Source: Anaerobutyricum hallii (lineage in GTDB: Bacteria > Bacillota > Clostridia > Lachnospirales > Lachnospiraceae). From it: DNA of 64,000 nt. The position numbers were made by a program, and so were the translations under genes. Below the pieces are notes generated by a model, which was not told the origin of the DNA, did no database searches, and worked only from the letters and a program-made list of their open reading frames with translations. How positions within the stretch are numbered: position 1 is the first letter of the stretch; each line of letters starts with the position of its first letter. The stretch lies in NCBI RefSeq assembly GCF_900209925.1, contig NZ_LT907978.1:666001-730000 (forward strand), given 5' to 3'. This document shows positions 53,224 through 61,304 of the stretch, piece after piece.

Positions 53224-54381
53224 TTGTTGGAAATTATGTCAAACGAAGAATTAGCACAAGCTAAAATCCTAGTTATCGGTGTTGGTGGAGCCGGTAACAA
53301 TGCAGTTAACCGAATGGTTGACGAAGCTATCGAGGGTGTGGAATTAATTGGAATTAATACGGATAAACAGGCTCTTGATTTATGTAAAGCTCCTACAAGA
53401 GTACAGATTGGTGAGAAGCTGACGAAGGGACTGGGAGCTGGTGCGAAGCCGGAAATCGGAGCAGCAGCAGTAGATGAGAACCGCGATGAGATCACAGAAC
53501 TTGTAAAAGAAGCAGATATGGTATTCGTTACCTGTGGTATGGGTGGTGGAACCGGAACTGGTGCTGCACCTGTTGTAGCGAAGATTGCAAAGGACATGGG
53601 AATCCTTACGGTCGGTGTCGTAACAAAGCCATTTATTTTTGAGGGTAAACCTCGTATGAATAATGCACTCAGCGGAATCGAACGTCTTAAAGAGAATGTA
53701 GATACATTAATTATTATTCCTAATGATAAGCTGTTACAGATTTGTGATAAGAGAACATCTATTAAAGATGCTTTTTGTAAAGCAGATGAAGTACTCCAGC
53801 AAGGTGTACAGGGCATTACAGACTTAATCTTTAAGCCAGGTCTTATCAACCTGGATTTTGCAGATATCCAGACAGTAATGCGTGATAAAGGAATTGCTCA
53901 TATCGGAATTGGTGTTGGAAGTGGTGAAGATAAGGCAGTCGATGCGATTAAGAGCGCCATGGAAAGTCCTCTTCTTGAGACAACAGTTAGTGGAGCTACC
54001 GACATTATTATCAACTTCTCTGGTGATATTGGAATTCAGGAAGTTTATGAAGCAGTATCTTATCTCACAGAAGTTGCCGGTGACGAAGCGAACATTATCT
54101 TTGGTAATGTAGAGAGCGAAGATGTACCAGATGATGAAGTAAGTATTACGATCATTGCGACAGGACTCCACGATGTTTCCGGAAAGGGAGCATCTGCTGT
54201 AAGAGTGAACCGAAAACCAGCAGCAGATAAGAATGTAGAAGGGAATGGACCTACTTATAGCGGACAGGCAATTAAGTCAGCGCAGAGTAGCAGAACTTCA
54301 GAGAATCATGAGACAACACGAACTTATGATAACAGAGACATGGAGATTAAGATTCCGGAATTCTTACAGAAAAGAAGATAA
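53224..54381 (+). CDS. ftsZ: Cell division GTPase FtsZ
   Basis: This 385-residue tubulin homologue forms the Z ring. [13 protein letters not shown], the tubulin signature [12 protein letters not shown] and [14 protein letters not shown] are present, with a variable linker and the C-terminal binding peptide [11 protein letters not shown]. The TTG at 53224 (MLEIMSNEE) lies 9 bases after AAGGAGG, and MLEI is the usual opening in relatives; the ATG at 53236 is the alternative. Confidence 0.97.
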   Translation: MLEIMSNEELAQAKILVIGVGGAGNNAVNRMVDEAIEGVELIGINTDKQALDLCKAPTRVQIGEKLTKGLGAGAKPEIGAAAVDENRDEITELVKEADMVFVTCGMGGGTGTGAAPVVAKIAKDMGILTVGVVTKPFIFEGKPRMNNALSGIERLKENVDTLIIIPNDKLLQICDKRTSIKDAFCKADEVLQQGVQGITDLIFKPGLINLDFADIQTVMRDKGIAHIGIGVGSGEDKAVDAIKSAMESPLLETTVSGATDIIINFSGDIGIQEVYEAVSYLTEVAGDEANIIFGNVESEDVPDDEVSITIIATGLHDVSGKGASAVRVNRKPAADKNVEGNGPTYSGQAIKSAQSSRTSENHETTRTYDNRDMEIKIPEFLQKRR

Positions 54382-54425
54382 TACATAAGTAAGAGTTTTC
54401 CTCTTTTAGGCAGACAATGTCGCCA

Positions 54426-54475
54426 GAGGTCGAATAATAAAGAATTTTTCTTTATTATTTCGACCTCATTTTTTT
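54426..54475 (+). terminator. Terminator after ftsZ, containing Spo0A-box-like ends
   Basis: GAGGTCGAATAATAAAG (54426-54442) pairs with CTTTATTATTTCGACCTC (54450-54467), then T7. Its arms hold GTCGAA and TTCGAC, one base short of Spo0A boxes, about 60-90 bases ahead of spoIIGA. Confidence 0.8.
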
Positions 54476-54521
54476 ATGCAAATTTATATAATAAATTAAC
54501 CACATAACAGTAAAAGATGCT

Positions 54522-55438
54522 ATGAAGCAAATTCATCCGATTCTATTGCAGGTTTGTTACAACTTTGTGGCAGACTATATTATACTGTTCTTTATAAAAA
54601 GAGATTTATTTCCAGAAAAGAAACAATCTCAAATAATAAAGGCAGCCGCTATTTTCTCAATGACTTATGTAATCTGGGAATGGACAACAACAGGAATGTC
54701 CCCAGTTACAAGAGAGATTCTTAAATGGTGTAGTATCCTTGCTTTAATTTGTCGATTTTTTAAAATTACTTCTGTTTCACTTTTTAGAAAAACAATAACA
54801 GTATTCTTCTGTTACTTGTTTTTGATGGGAGGAAGCGTCACTTTTTTTCTTACATGTATACAGATTGACCAGGTAAAAGCAATAAAAGAAGCGTACAAAG
54901 CAATCGCTGTACTGTTTTTATCATCAGGAATTCTTTTAGCATATAAAAGAAAACAAAAACAGGAAAAGCGTGAAGAAGAAGCCTGGAAAAATATATACGA
55001 TATACAGATTTCAAGAAAAGGAAAAACAATAACATGTCGAGGGTTTTATGATTCCGGAAATCTTTTAACAAGTCGTATTACCGGACAGGGAGTATGCATT
55101 ATAACACAAGAAAAAGCAAGGGAAATATTAATGCCAAAAGAACAGCAAGAAGTAAAGAAAATTCTTACAGACTCATCGGAAAGTCTTTCATGGAGAATGT
55201 GGGCAAAACAGTTTCAGGAAGGGATGTATATATTGCAGTATTCCTCCGTTGGCAAAAAAATGCAAAAATGCCCGGAGTCATGGCAGAACAGATTGTTGTG
55301 TTGAAAAATGAGGAGGTGCTTGTAAAAACAAAAGGAATGCTTGGTATCAGTTCGGAAAAATTCGTAGAACAGAATACATTTTCTATATTACTTCCGGCCG
55401 ATATTTTTGAAAGAGAAAAAAATCGAAATATCATTTGA
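54522..55438 (+). pseudogene. spoIIGA: SpoIIGA, sigma-E processing peptidase, with a frameshift
   Basis: This membrane aspartic protease activates pro-sigma-E after asymmetric division. Frame 1 (54522 to about 55259) encodes five membrane segments and the catalytic FYDSGNLL motif. It then runs off-frame to a stop at 55304. The expected C-terminus (KMPGVMAEQIVVL... GISSEKF... SILLPADIF) continues in the -1 frame to 55438. The switch point is an A7 run at 55254-55260. Joined, the two parts give about 305 residues, the normal length. This could be a true mutation, a missing A in the sequence, or slippage-dependent expression. It sits directly ahead of sigE, as in other spore formers. Confidence 0.8.
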
Positions 55439-55452
55439 TGGAGGGTAAAAGT

Positions 55453-56196
55453 ATGGCAGTTGTATTAAATGCATCAGGAGTAAACAGAGTAAGATTTACA
55501 GTGATAAATAATATGAAGTCACTATTTCATCCACAGCGGGAAATACACTATATTGGAGGAACAGACATCCTTCCGCCGCCATTAGAACCAGAAGAAGAAG
55601 CATACGTGTTAAGTCAGCTAGATACAAAACGAAGTGAAGAAGCCAAAGCACTTTTAATTGAAAGAAATTTACGATTAGTTGTTTACATAGCAAAGAAATT
55701 TGAAAATACAGGAATCGGAGTCGAAGATTTAATTTCAATTGGAACGATCGGACTGATCAAAGCAATCCATACCTTTAAATTAGATAAAAAAATAAAACTG
55801 GCAACCTATGCCTCACGCTGCATAGAAAACGAAATTCTCATGTATCTCAGAAGAACAAATAAAACAAAACTAGAAGTATCCATCGATGAGCCATTAAACG
55901 TAGACTGGGATGGGAACGAACTTTTACTATCAGACATCTTAGGAACAGACAACGATGTGATTTCAAAAGATATTGAAGACGAGATAGATAGAAAAATGCT
56001 GAATAAAGCAATGGAAATATTATCAGAAAGAGAAAAACTGATTATTCGGTTACGTTTCGGTATAGGCGGAGACGGAAATGAAGAAAAAACACAGAAAGAA
56101 GTAGCAGATCTTCTGGGAATCTCCCAGTCTTACATATCCAGACTGGAAAAGAAAATAATCCATCGACTAAAAAGAGAAATAATAAAAATGGAATAA
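55453..56196 (+). CDS. sigE: RNA polymerase sigma-E factor (mother-cell sporulation)
   Basis: This 247-residue sigma-70 family factor has an N-terminal pro-sequence-like segment (about 1-30, including [19 protein letters not shown]) that SpoIIGA would cut. Region 2 reads [33 protein letters not shown] and region 4 ends [24 protein letters not shown]. The ATG at 55453 follows GGAGGG by 7 bases; TTG 55435 or ATG 55438 overlap spoIIGA. Confidence 0.95.
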   Translation: MAVVLNASGVNRVRFTVINNMKSLFHPQREIHYIGGTDILPPPLEPEEEAYVLSQLDTKRSEEAKALLIERNLRLVVYIAKKFENTGIGVEDLISIGTIGLIKAIHTFKLDKKIKLATYASRCIENEILMYLRRTNKTKLEVSIDEPLNVDWDGNELLLSDILGTDNDVISKDIEDEIDRKMLNKAMEILSEREKLIIRLRFGIGGDGNEEKTQKEVADLLGISQSYISRLEKKIIHRLKREIIKME

Positions 56197-56267
56197 AATA
56201 CTAATTTGCTGGGGGCACAGACGCCGCTTTAGTAGAAGATATTGAGCTGAATTGTAGTTAGTCTTCT

Positions 56268-56434
56268 AAAGAAAAAAAGAATTGTTATAAGTTAGATTTT
56301 GTTCCATTGCGCTAAGCATTCCATTCTGCCCAGAAAAACAGGAACTTGGGAAAAACGAGTCCCAAGTTCCTATGGTCAGAATTCCACAGCGCAAAGTCAC
56401 AAAATACAATACTTATAACAATTCTTTTTTCTTT
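56268..56434. repeat. Long nested palindrome, family A-like copy 5
   Basis: The arms at 56268-56292 and 56411-56434 (GAATTGTTATAAGT with ACTTATAACAATTC) enclose a second stem (CATTGCGCT with AGCGCAAAG) and a perfect inner hairpin AGGAACTTGGGA/TCCCAAGTTCCT (56340-56371). Outer segments near 56217 and 56480 (GCCGCT, CTGAATTG) also pair. The 671-base gap between sigE and sigG holds only these palindromes; no gene is supported. Confidence 0.7.
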
Positions 56435-56730
56435 ATCATTAGGTTTCCTTCAATTCAGCATAAAATTTTGTTTCAGCGGCTGTCTATTTTTGATAACAAA
56501 TTAGTAATTTATGTTGGAAAGAGAGGGGGATTCTCCAAAAGATGATGTGAGCTAACCAGAGAAAAATTTTTCATAAGGTAAGAGTAGGTAAATGTAATTT
56601 TTATACACCCAAATAAGAAAGTGTCTTCTTTGGGTGATGTTCCTTCTAATGAAAACCATAGCCTTCTGGGCAATCCCCTTATTCTTCCTCAAATCCAAAT
56701 ACTAATTTCCTTCTGGAGCCAAAAAGCAGA

Positions 56731-56846
56731 AAACCAGAAATTTGAGATAGAAGAAAAAGTGATGTCGGAGCGAGTAAAAATGCCGAACAGGCATTTTCTA
56801 CGAAGCGACTATCTTCACTTTTTCTTCTATCTCAAATTTCTGGTTT
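56731..56846. repeat. Long nested palindrome, family A copy 6
   Basis: The arms at 56731-56762 and 56815-56846 pair perfectly over 32 bp (for example TTTGAGATAGAAG with CTTCTATCTCAAA). The core hairpin AAAATGCC-GAACA-GGCATTTT (56777-56797) lies in 30 nt identical to 1427-1456. Beyond the right arm TTTTCGTTTC carries a CGT not matched on the left. Confidence 0.8.
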
Positions 56847-56867
56847 TCGTTTCTTTAGCCCTTCAAA

Positions 56868-57650
56868 TTAGTATTTTTCAATAAAATTTCTTATGGATTT
56901 CAGTGCATTTTTTTCAAGGCGGCTGACTTGCGCCTGCGATATACTGATTTCGTTTGCAACTTCTGTCTGGGTTTTTCCTTCAAAAAAACGTTTTTTAATA
57001 ATATGATATTCCCGACCCGGAAGTTGATTCATTGCTTCCTGGAGGGAGAGGTGCTCTACCCAGGTTTCTTCTTTGTTCTTTTTGTCGCAGATTTGATCCA
57101 TTAGAAAAAGTGGATCGTTTCCATCTTGATAGACCGGTTCAAATAAAGACATGGGTGTGGCAATAGCATCAAGAGCGTAAATGATATCTTCTTCAGAAAT
57201 ATCTGTTTCTTTTGCAATTTCTTCTATCGTAGGTGTACGATTCATAGATTTTGTGAGCTGTTCTTTTGCATAAATCGCTTTGTAAGCGGTGTCCCGCAAA
57301 GAACGGCTGACCCGTATGCTGTTATTATCTCGAAGATAGCGTCTTACTTCTCCAAGAATCATGGGTACAGCATAAGTGGAAAATTTAACATCTAAACTAC
57401 GGTCGAAATTATCCACCGCTTTCATAAGACCGATACAGCCAACTTGAAACAGATCATCAGCATGTTCATGGTTATTAGAAAAACGTTGAATGACACTTAA
57501 AACGAGGCGAAGGTTCCCTTTTACATATTTTTCGCGAGCCGCTTTATCGCCGCGTTCAATTCGTAGAAAAAGATTTTCTTTTTCTTCATTGGACAGAAGT
57601 GGCAGCTCTGAAGTATTTACTCCGCAGATTTCAACTTTGTTTAAAAACAT
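56868..57650 (-). CDS. sigG: RNA polymerase sigma-G factor (forespore sporulation)
   Basis: This 260-residue late forespore sigma factor opens MFLNKVEICGVNTSELPLLS, almost the sigma-G consensus and the segment bound by its anti-sigma factors. Region 2 reads NNHEHADDLFQVGCIGLMKAVDNFD, and region 4 TQTEVANEISISQAQVSRLEKNAL. The start is the ATG whose complement is at 57648-57650, with GGGAGG upstream on the minus strand. It faces sigE, whereas in Bacillus the two are in tandem. Confidence 0.96.
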   Translation of the reverse strand: MFLNKVEICGVNTSELPLLSNEEKENLFLRIERGDKAAREKYVKGNLRLVLSVIQRFSNNHEHADDLFQVGCIGLMKAVDNFDRSLDVKFSTYAVPMILGEVRRYLRDNNSIRVSRSLRDTAYKAIYAKEQLTKSMNRTPTIEEIAKETDISEEDIIYALDAIATPMSLFEPVYQDGNDPLFLMDQICDKKNKEETWVEHLSLQEAMNQLPGREYHIIKKRFFEGKTQTEVANEISISQAQVSRLEKNALKSIRNFIEKY

Positions 57651-57798
57651 CGCTATCCTCCCAGGGTGAAAAAATTTGAAAGCATATAAAATCAATGAGA
57701 AAGATTCTTAGAGTATAATAAAATGCATCTGTATAAAAGGATGAACTTAAAAAAGTAAAAATATTCATATAAAAGGTGAATATATTTAGAAAATCTGT

Positions 57799-57804
57799 TA
57801 TAAT
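57799..57804 (+). promoter_or_regulatory. Likely -10 box ahead of the CinA-N gene
   Basis: TATAAT preceded by TGT forms an extended -10-like site; no convincing -35 is seen. Confidence 0.4.
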
Positions 57805-57894
57805 GAAAAAAATAAGAAAAATGGCTGCACATTTTTATGGAAAAGTTCAGATTGAATTTTAGATTAGTTTTTAGATTGGTTAGGAGGATGCAGG

Positions 57895-58689
57895 ATGGTT
57901 GCAGAAATTGTATGTGTGGGAACTGAACTTCTGCTGGGAGATATCGTAAATACGAATGCACAGCATATATCAAAAGAACTTGCTCATATAGGAATAGACT
58001 TATATTATCAGACGGTAGTGGGAGATAATAAAGAACGTGTGTGGAATGTATTGGACACTGCTTTAAAGCGTGCTGATCTCATTATTATGACTGGTGGATT
58101 AGGACCGACAAAGGATGATCTTACAAAAGAAGTGGCAGCTTCTTTTTTTGGGAAGAAGTTAGTTTTTCATGAGCAGACATATGAACATGTGAGAAAAAGA
58201 TTAGAATCTTATGGAATTAGTGAGATGACAGAAAGTCAGAAAAAGCAGGCATTAGTTCCGGAAGGTGCCCTTATAGTTACGAATCCGGCAGGACTTGCTC
58301 CGGGAATTATTATGGCACAGGGAGATAAGGCGATTGTTATGCTGCCGGGACCTCCAAAAGAAATGAAAGCGGTTCTTTCAGAGTGTTGTCATCTTTTTAT
58401 TAATCGCCTTTCAGATCAGGTATTTGTATCAATCAATATCAAGTGTAAGGGGCCGGATGAACTTCCATTAAAAGAAATTGGGGAAGCACCGGTAGCTGAT
58501 TTATTAGGTGATATTCTTGATAATGAGAATCCTACTGTTGCAACATATGCAAAAGAAGATGGAGTGTTAATACGTGTAACTGCTTCCGGAAAGACAAGAG
58601 AAGAGGCTCTTACAGCTATGCAGCCAGTTGTAACAAAGATTGCGGAAATACTTGCCGGAAAGATTGCGTGGGTAAAGGAAGAAGTATAA
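57895..58689 (+). CDS. CinA N-terminal domain protein (molybdopterin-binding-like)
   Basis: This 264-residue protein matches the first half of CinA: EIVCVGTELLLGDIVNTNAQ, MTGGLGPTKDDLTKEV and MLPGPPKEMKAVL, then the KH-like part. Full CinA has about 410 residues with a C-terminal NMN-deamidase domain; here the stop falls at the domain border. The N-terminal domain has ADP-ribose pyrophosphatase activity in characterised CinA proteins. AGGAGG precedes the ATG. It is followed by sstT 26 bases later. Confidence 0.88.
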   Translation: MVAEIVCVGTELLLGDIVNTNAQHISKELAHIGIDLYYQTVVGDNKERVWNVLDTALKRADLIIMTGGLGPTKDDLTKEVAASFFGKKLVFHEQTYEHVRKRLESYGISEMTESQKKQALVPEGALIVTNPAGLAPGIIMAQGDKAIVMLPGPPKEMKAVLSECCHLFINRLSDQVFVSINIKCKGPDELPLKEIGEAPVADLLGDILDNENPTVATYAKEDGVLIRVTASGKTREEALTAMQPVVTKIAEILAGKIAWVKEEV

Positions 58690-58715
58690 AAATATTAAAT
58701 TGAAAGAGGAAAAAA

Positions 58716-59951
58716 GTGGAAACATCTAGTTTAAAAAGAATAGCAAACAAATACACACAGACCAGTCTGATTTTACGTATTTTAATCGGTATGGCAATCG
58801 GTGTGGTACTGGCACTTACTGTGCCTGAATTTACAGGAATCAAGATTCTTGGAGACCTTTTTGTAGGAGCATTAAAGGCAATCGCTCCATTACTTGTATG
58901 TCTTTTAATTATGAGTTCTTTAGCTCAGACAAAAGAAGGACATAACGGGAACATGAAAACTGTAGTAATCCTTTATATGTTCAGTACCGTAATGGGAGCG
59001 ATCGTAGCGGTAGCAGGAAGCTTTTTATTCCCATTAAAAATTACATTAGCAGATGCTGTACAGCAGGAAGCACCAAAAGGAGTTGTAGAAGTTCTTGAAA
59101 ATCTCCTTTTAAAAATTGTAGCAAACCCAATTGATGCATTGGTAAATGCAAACTATCTTGGCGTGCTTGCTTGGGCTGTTATTCTTGGAATTGCATTAAA
59201 AAAGGCAACACCAGGAACAAAGCAGATGCTTTCTGATGCATCTGATGCGGTATCTCAGGCAGTACGATGGATTATAAACCTTGCACCATTTGGTATTTTA
59301 GGACTTGTATTTAATGCGGTATCGACAAGTGGTATTCAGATTTTCACACAGTATGGAAAGCTCATACTTTTACTCGTAGGATGTATGTTATTTCAGGAAT
59401 TCATCACAAATGGTATTATTGTAGGATTTTGTCTTAAGAAAAATCCATATCCGTTAATTTCCCGCTGTGCAAGAGAAAGTGGATTAACAGCATTCTTTAC
59501 AAGAAGTTCTGCAGCAAACATTCCTGTAAATATGGAACTTTGCGAAAAAATGGGCTTAGATAAAGATAATTATTCCGTATCCATTCCGCTTGGTTCTACG
59601 ATTAATATGGATGGAGCAGCAATCACAATCACAGTAATGACCTTAGCAGCCGCATATACACTGGGAATCAGCGTAAGCATTCCAACGGCAATCGTGTTAA
59701 GTATTTTAGCAACACTTTCCGCATGTGGAGCATCAGGAATCGCTGGAGGTTCTCTCCTCTTAATCCCTGTAGCATGTTCCCTTTTCGGAATTTCCAATGA
59801 CATTGCTATGCAGGTAGTAGGTGTAGGATTTATCATCGGTGTAATTCAGGATTCCTGTGAGACAGCACTGAATTCATCTTCTGACGTATTACTTACTGCA
59901 ACAGCAGAATTTATGCAGTGGAGAAAAGCAGGAAAAGAATTACCATTTTAA
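58716..59951 (+). CDS. sstT: Serine/threonine:sodium symporter SstT
   Basis: This 411-residue DAACS-family transporter has eight membrane segments plus re-entrant loops. FFTRSSAANIPVNMELCEKMG, SIPLGSTINMDGAAITI and the DSCETALNSSSDVLLTA end are typical of SstT. It starts at GTG 58716 after AGAGGA. It is probably co-transcribed with the CinA-N gene. Confidence 0.93.
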   Translation: METSSLKRIANKYTQTSLILRILIGMAIGVVLALTVPEFTGIKILGDLFVGALKAIAPLLVCLLIMSSLAQTKEGHNGNMKTVVILYMFSTVMGAIVAVAGSFLFPLKITLADAVQQEAPKGVVEVLENLLLKIVANPIDALVNANYLGVLAWAVILGIALKKATPGTKQMLSDASDAVSQAVRWIINLAPFGILGLVFNAVSTSGIQIFTQYGKLILLLVGCMLFQEFITNGIIVGFCLKKNPYPLISRCARESGLTAFFTRSSAANIPVNMELCEKMGLDKDNYSVSIPLGSTINMDGAAITITVMTLAAAYTLGISVSIPTAIVLSILATLSACGASGIAGGSLLLIPVACSLFGISNDIAMQVVGVGFIIGVIQDSCETALNSSSDVLLTATAEFMQWRKAGKELPF

Positions 59952-59980
59952 AGCTTGAATTGCCGCAGGCAAGGTAGACG

Positions 59981-60119
59981 AAACAGACGAACCCAGAAAG
60001 AAAAATAAAGCATATTTGTGGCTTTAGTCGCTACAGGTTGAATGTTCGCTTAACCGCTCGCATTCATCCTTTGCTCCGAGGTCACAAATATGTTTTATTT
60101 TTCTTTCTGGGTTCTGTTT
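59981..60119. repeat. Long nested palindrome, family A copy 7
   Basis: The left arm (59981-60022) begins AAACAGACGAACCCAGAAAG, and the right arm (60081-60119) ends CTTTCTGGGTTCTGTTT, so the ACG is again on one side only. The core has TTTAGTCGCT, a hairpin (GAATG/CATTC) and GCTCCGAG, as in copy 1. GGTTGAATGTTCGCTT at 60036-60051 recurs inverted at 60326-60341. The 757-base gap from sstT to the XRE gene holds four such palindromes and no gene. Confidence 0.8.
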
Positions 60120-60261
60120 GTTGGCCGTCTATGCAAACGCAGAATTTATCAGAGTTCCTATTTCTCCTGTCCCCATTCCCAACCCATTCCGCAAGTGTCT
60201 AGTCAGTATATAGTATCGAAGCAAAACTTAAATTTCGATTTCACTCCAACAGCCAAAGACA

Positions 60262-60388
60262 GCCTCCGAAGCGAGCCGATAGCCTATATTTGTGGCCTTA
60301 GAGCAAGGATTGAATGTGAGCATGGAAGCGAACATTCAACCCGCAGTGATAGAGTCACAAATATAGGCTATCGGCTCGCTTCGGAGGC
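60262..60388. repeat. Long nested palindrome, family A copy 8
   Basis: The arms at 60262-60294 and 60356-60388 pair perfectly over 33 bp (CTCCGAAGCGAGCCGATAG with CTATCGGCTCGCTTCGGAG). The core holds GAGCAAGG, a hairpin (TTGAATGT/ACATTCAA) and CGCAGTGATAGAG, which matches the GAGCAAG...CGCAGTGATA order of copy 3. Confidence 0.8.
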
Positions 60389-60488
60389 GTCTCTTTGCCT
60401 GCGGCAAATTCGAAATTAATTCCCTCTTGACTAGCACACTTCTTTCTGCCATAATAGCCTTTGGAAGTTTAACTATACTAAACTTTAA

Positions 60489-60581
60489 GTTTATCTCAGT
60501 CGAGAAGGCTCTCACATCTTTCAGGTGGTGAGTGACAGCAAATTTGTCTCAGTGGGAGTCCAATCTTCGACTGAGATAAAC
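60489..60581. repeat. Palindrome, family A-like copy 9
   Basis: GTTTATCTCAGTCGA (60489-60503) pairs perfectly with TCGACTGAGATAAAC (60567-60581). The interior is poorly paired. Confidence 0.65.
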
Positions 60582-60584
60582 GCT

Positions 60585-60659
60585 CCGCGAGGATGCGCAG
60601 TGATTCTGTAAAGAATATGTCAGCTTACGCTGACCAGAATCACGCGCCAAGTCTCGCGG
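60585..60659. repeat. Palindrome, family A-like copy 10
   Basis: CCGCGAG...CGCAGTGATTCTG on the left pairs with CAGAATCACGCG...CTCGCGG on the right, with an inner TCAGC-TTACGCTGA hairpin. The right end overlaps the 26-bp sequence shared with 15009-15034. It lies 49 bases ahead of the XRE-cupin gene, so it may influence its transcription. Confidence 0.65.
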
Positions 60660-60708
60660 CTGCTCGACTTGAATATTACATAAATAGAAAGGTGTGAAGT
60701 CATGAATC

Positions 60709-61245
60709 ATGGAACTAGGAGAGAAGATTAAAGAATTGAGGAATAAACAGGGACTTACGCAGGAAGAACTTGCTGACCGGGCAGAGCTTAGTAAGGGCTT
60801 TATTTCTCAGTTGGAAAGAGATATGACCTCTCCCTCCATCGCAACATTAGAAGACCTTCTTCAATGTCTTGGAACGACTCTCGGTGAATTTTTCATGGAG
60901 GAACAGGAAGAGGAACAGATTGTGTTTACGGAGGAGGATTTTTTTGTAAAGAAGGATGAGGAATATAAGAATCAGATTAAGTGGATTATTCCGAATGCAC
61001 AGAAGAATTGCATGGAGCCAATACATTTGATTTTAGAAAAAGGTGGGGAGACCTGTCTGGATAATCCACATGAAGGAGAAGAATTTGGCTATGTATTAAA
61101 AGGTAAAGTGGAAATCCATCTTGGGAAGAAAAGTTATATTGCGAAAAAGGGAGATGCATTTTATTATAAAGCGGATAAGACACATTATTTAAAGGGTATT
61201 GAGCAGACAGAATTAATATGGGTGACTTCTCCGCCGAGTTTTTAA
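60709..61245 (+). CDS. XRE-family regulator with cupin domain (PuuR-like)
   Basis: This 178-residue protein has an N-terminal helix-turn-helix ([31 protein letters not shown], about 5-35) and a C-terminal cupin (about 105-175, [19 protein letters not shown]). This architecture fits polyamine-responsive repressors such as PuuR, and the next genes are potABCD, so control of polyamine uptake is inferred. In-frame TGA at 60703 forces the start to ATG 60709, but the good Shine-Dalgarno AGAAAGGTG is placed for an overlapping 9-codon frame at ATG 60702. Confidence 0.88.
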   Translation: MELGEKIKELRNKQGLTQEELADRAELSKGFISQLERDMTSPSIATLEDLLQCLGTTLGEFFMEEQEEEQIVFTEEDFFVKKDEEYKNQIKWIIPNAQKNCMEPIHLILEKGGETCLDNPHEGEEFGYVLKGKVEIHLGKKSYIAKKGDAFYYKADKTHYLKGIEQTELIWVTSPPSF

Positions 61246-61249
61246 GCAG

Positions 61250-61271
61250 CAAGAATGTTGAGACATTCTTG
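61250..61271. repeat. Hairpin between the XRE-cupin gene and potA (family C)
   Basis: CAAGAATGT pairs with ACATTCTTG around TGAG. With flanks GCAG and AAAAATTT it parallels the hairpin ahead of ftsZ at 53155-53176. There is no T run, so it is not a typical terminator. Confidence 0.6.
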
Positions 61272-61304
61272 AAAAATTTAATAAAATTTATTGAGGAACA
61301 GGGA

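Noticed and set aside
56621-56884. Open frame of 87 codons between sigE and sigG
   Set aside because: It lies almost fully in the palindrome 56731-56846 and ends in the convergent gene border; no start signal.
60090-60419. Open frame of 109 codons in the palindrome array
   Set aside because: Its coding would span the arms of two palindromes; no ribosome-binding site and no recognisable protein.
59981-60659. Palindrome array as a REP/RAYT or transposon remnant with its own transposase
   Set aside because: No transposase-like frame is present in the window; mobility can only be inferred from dispersion.
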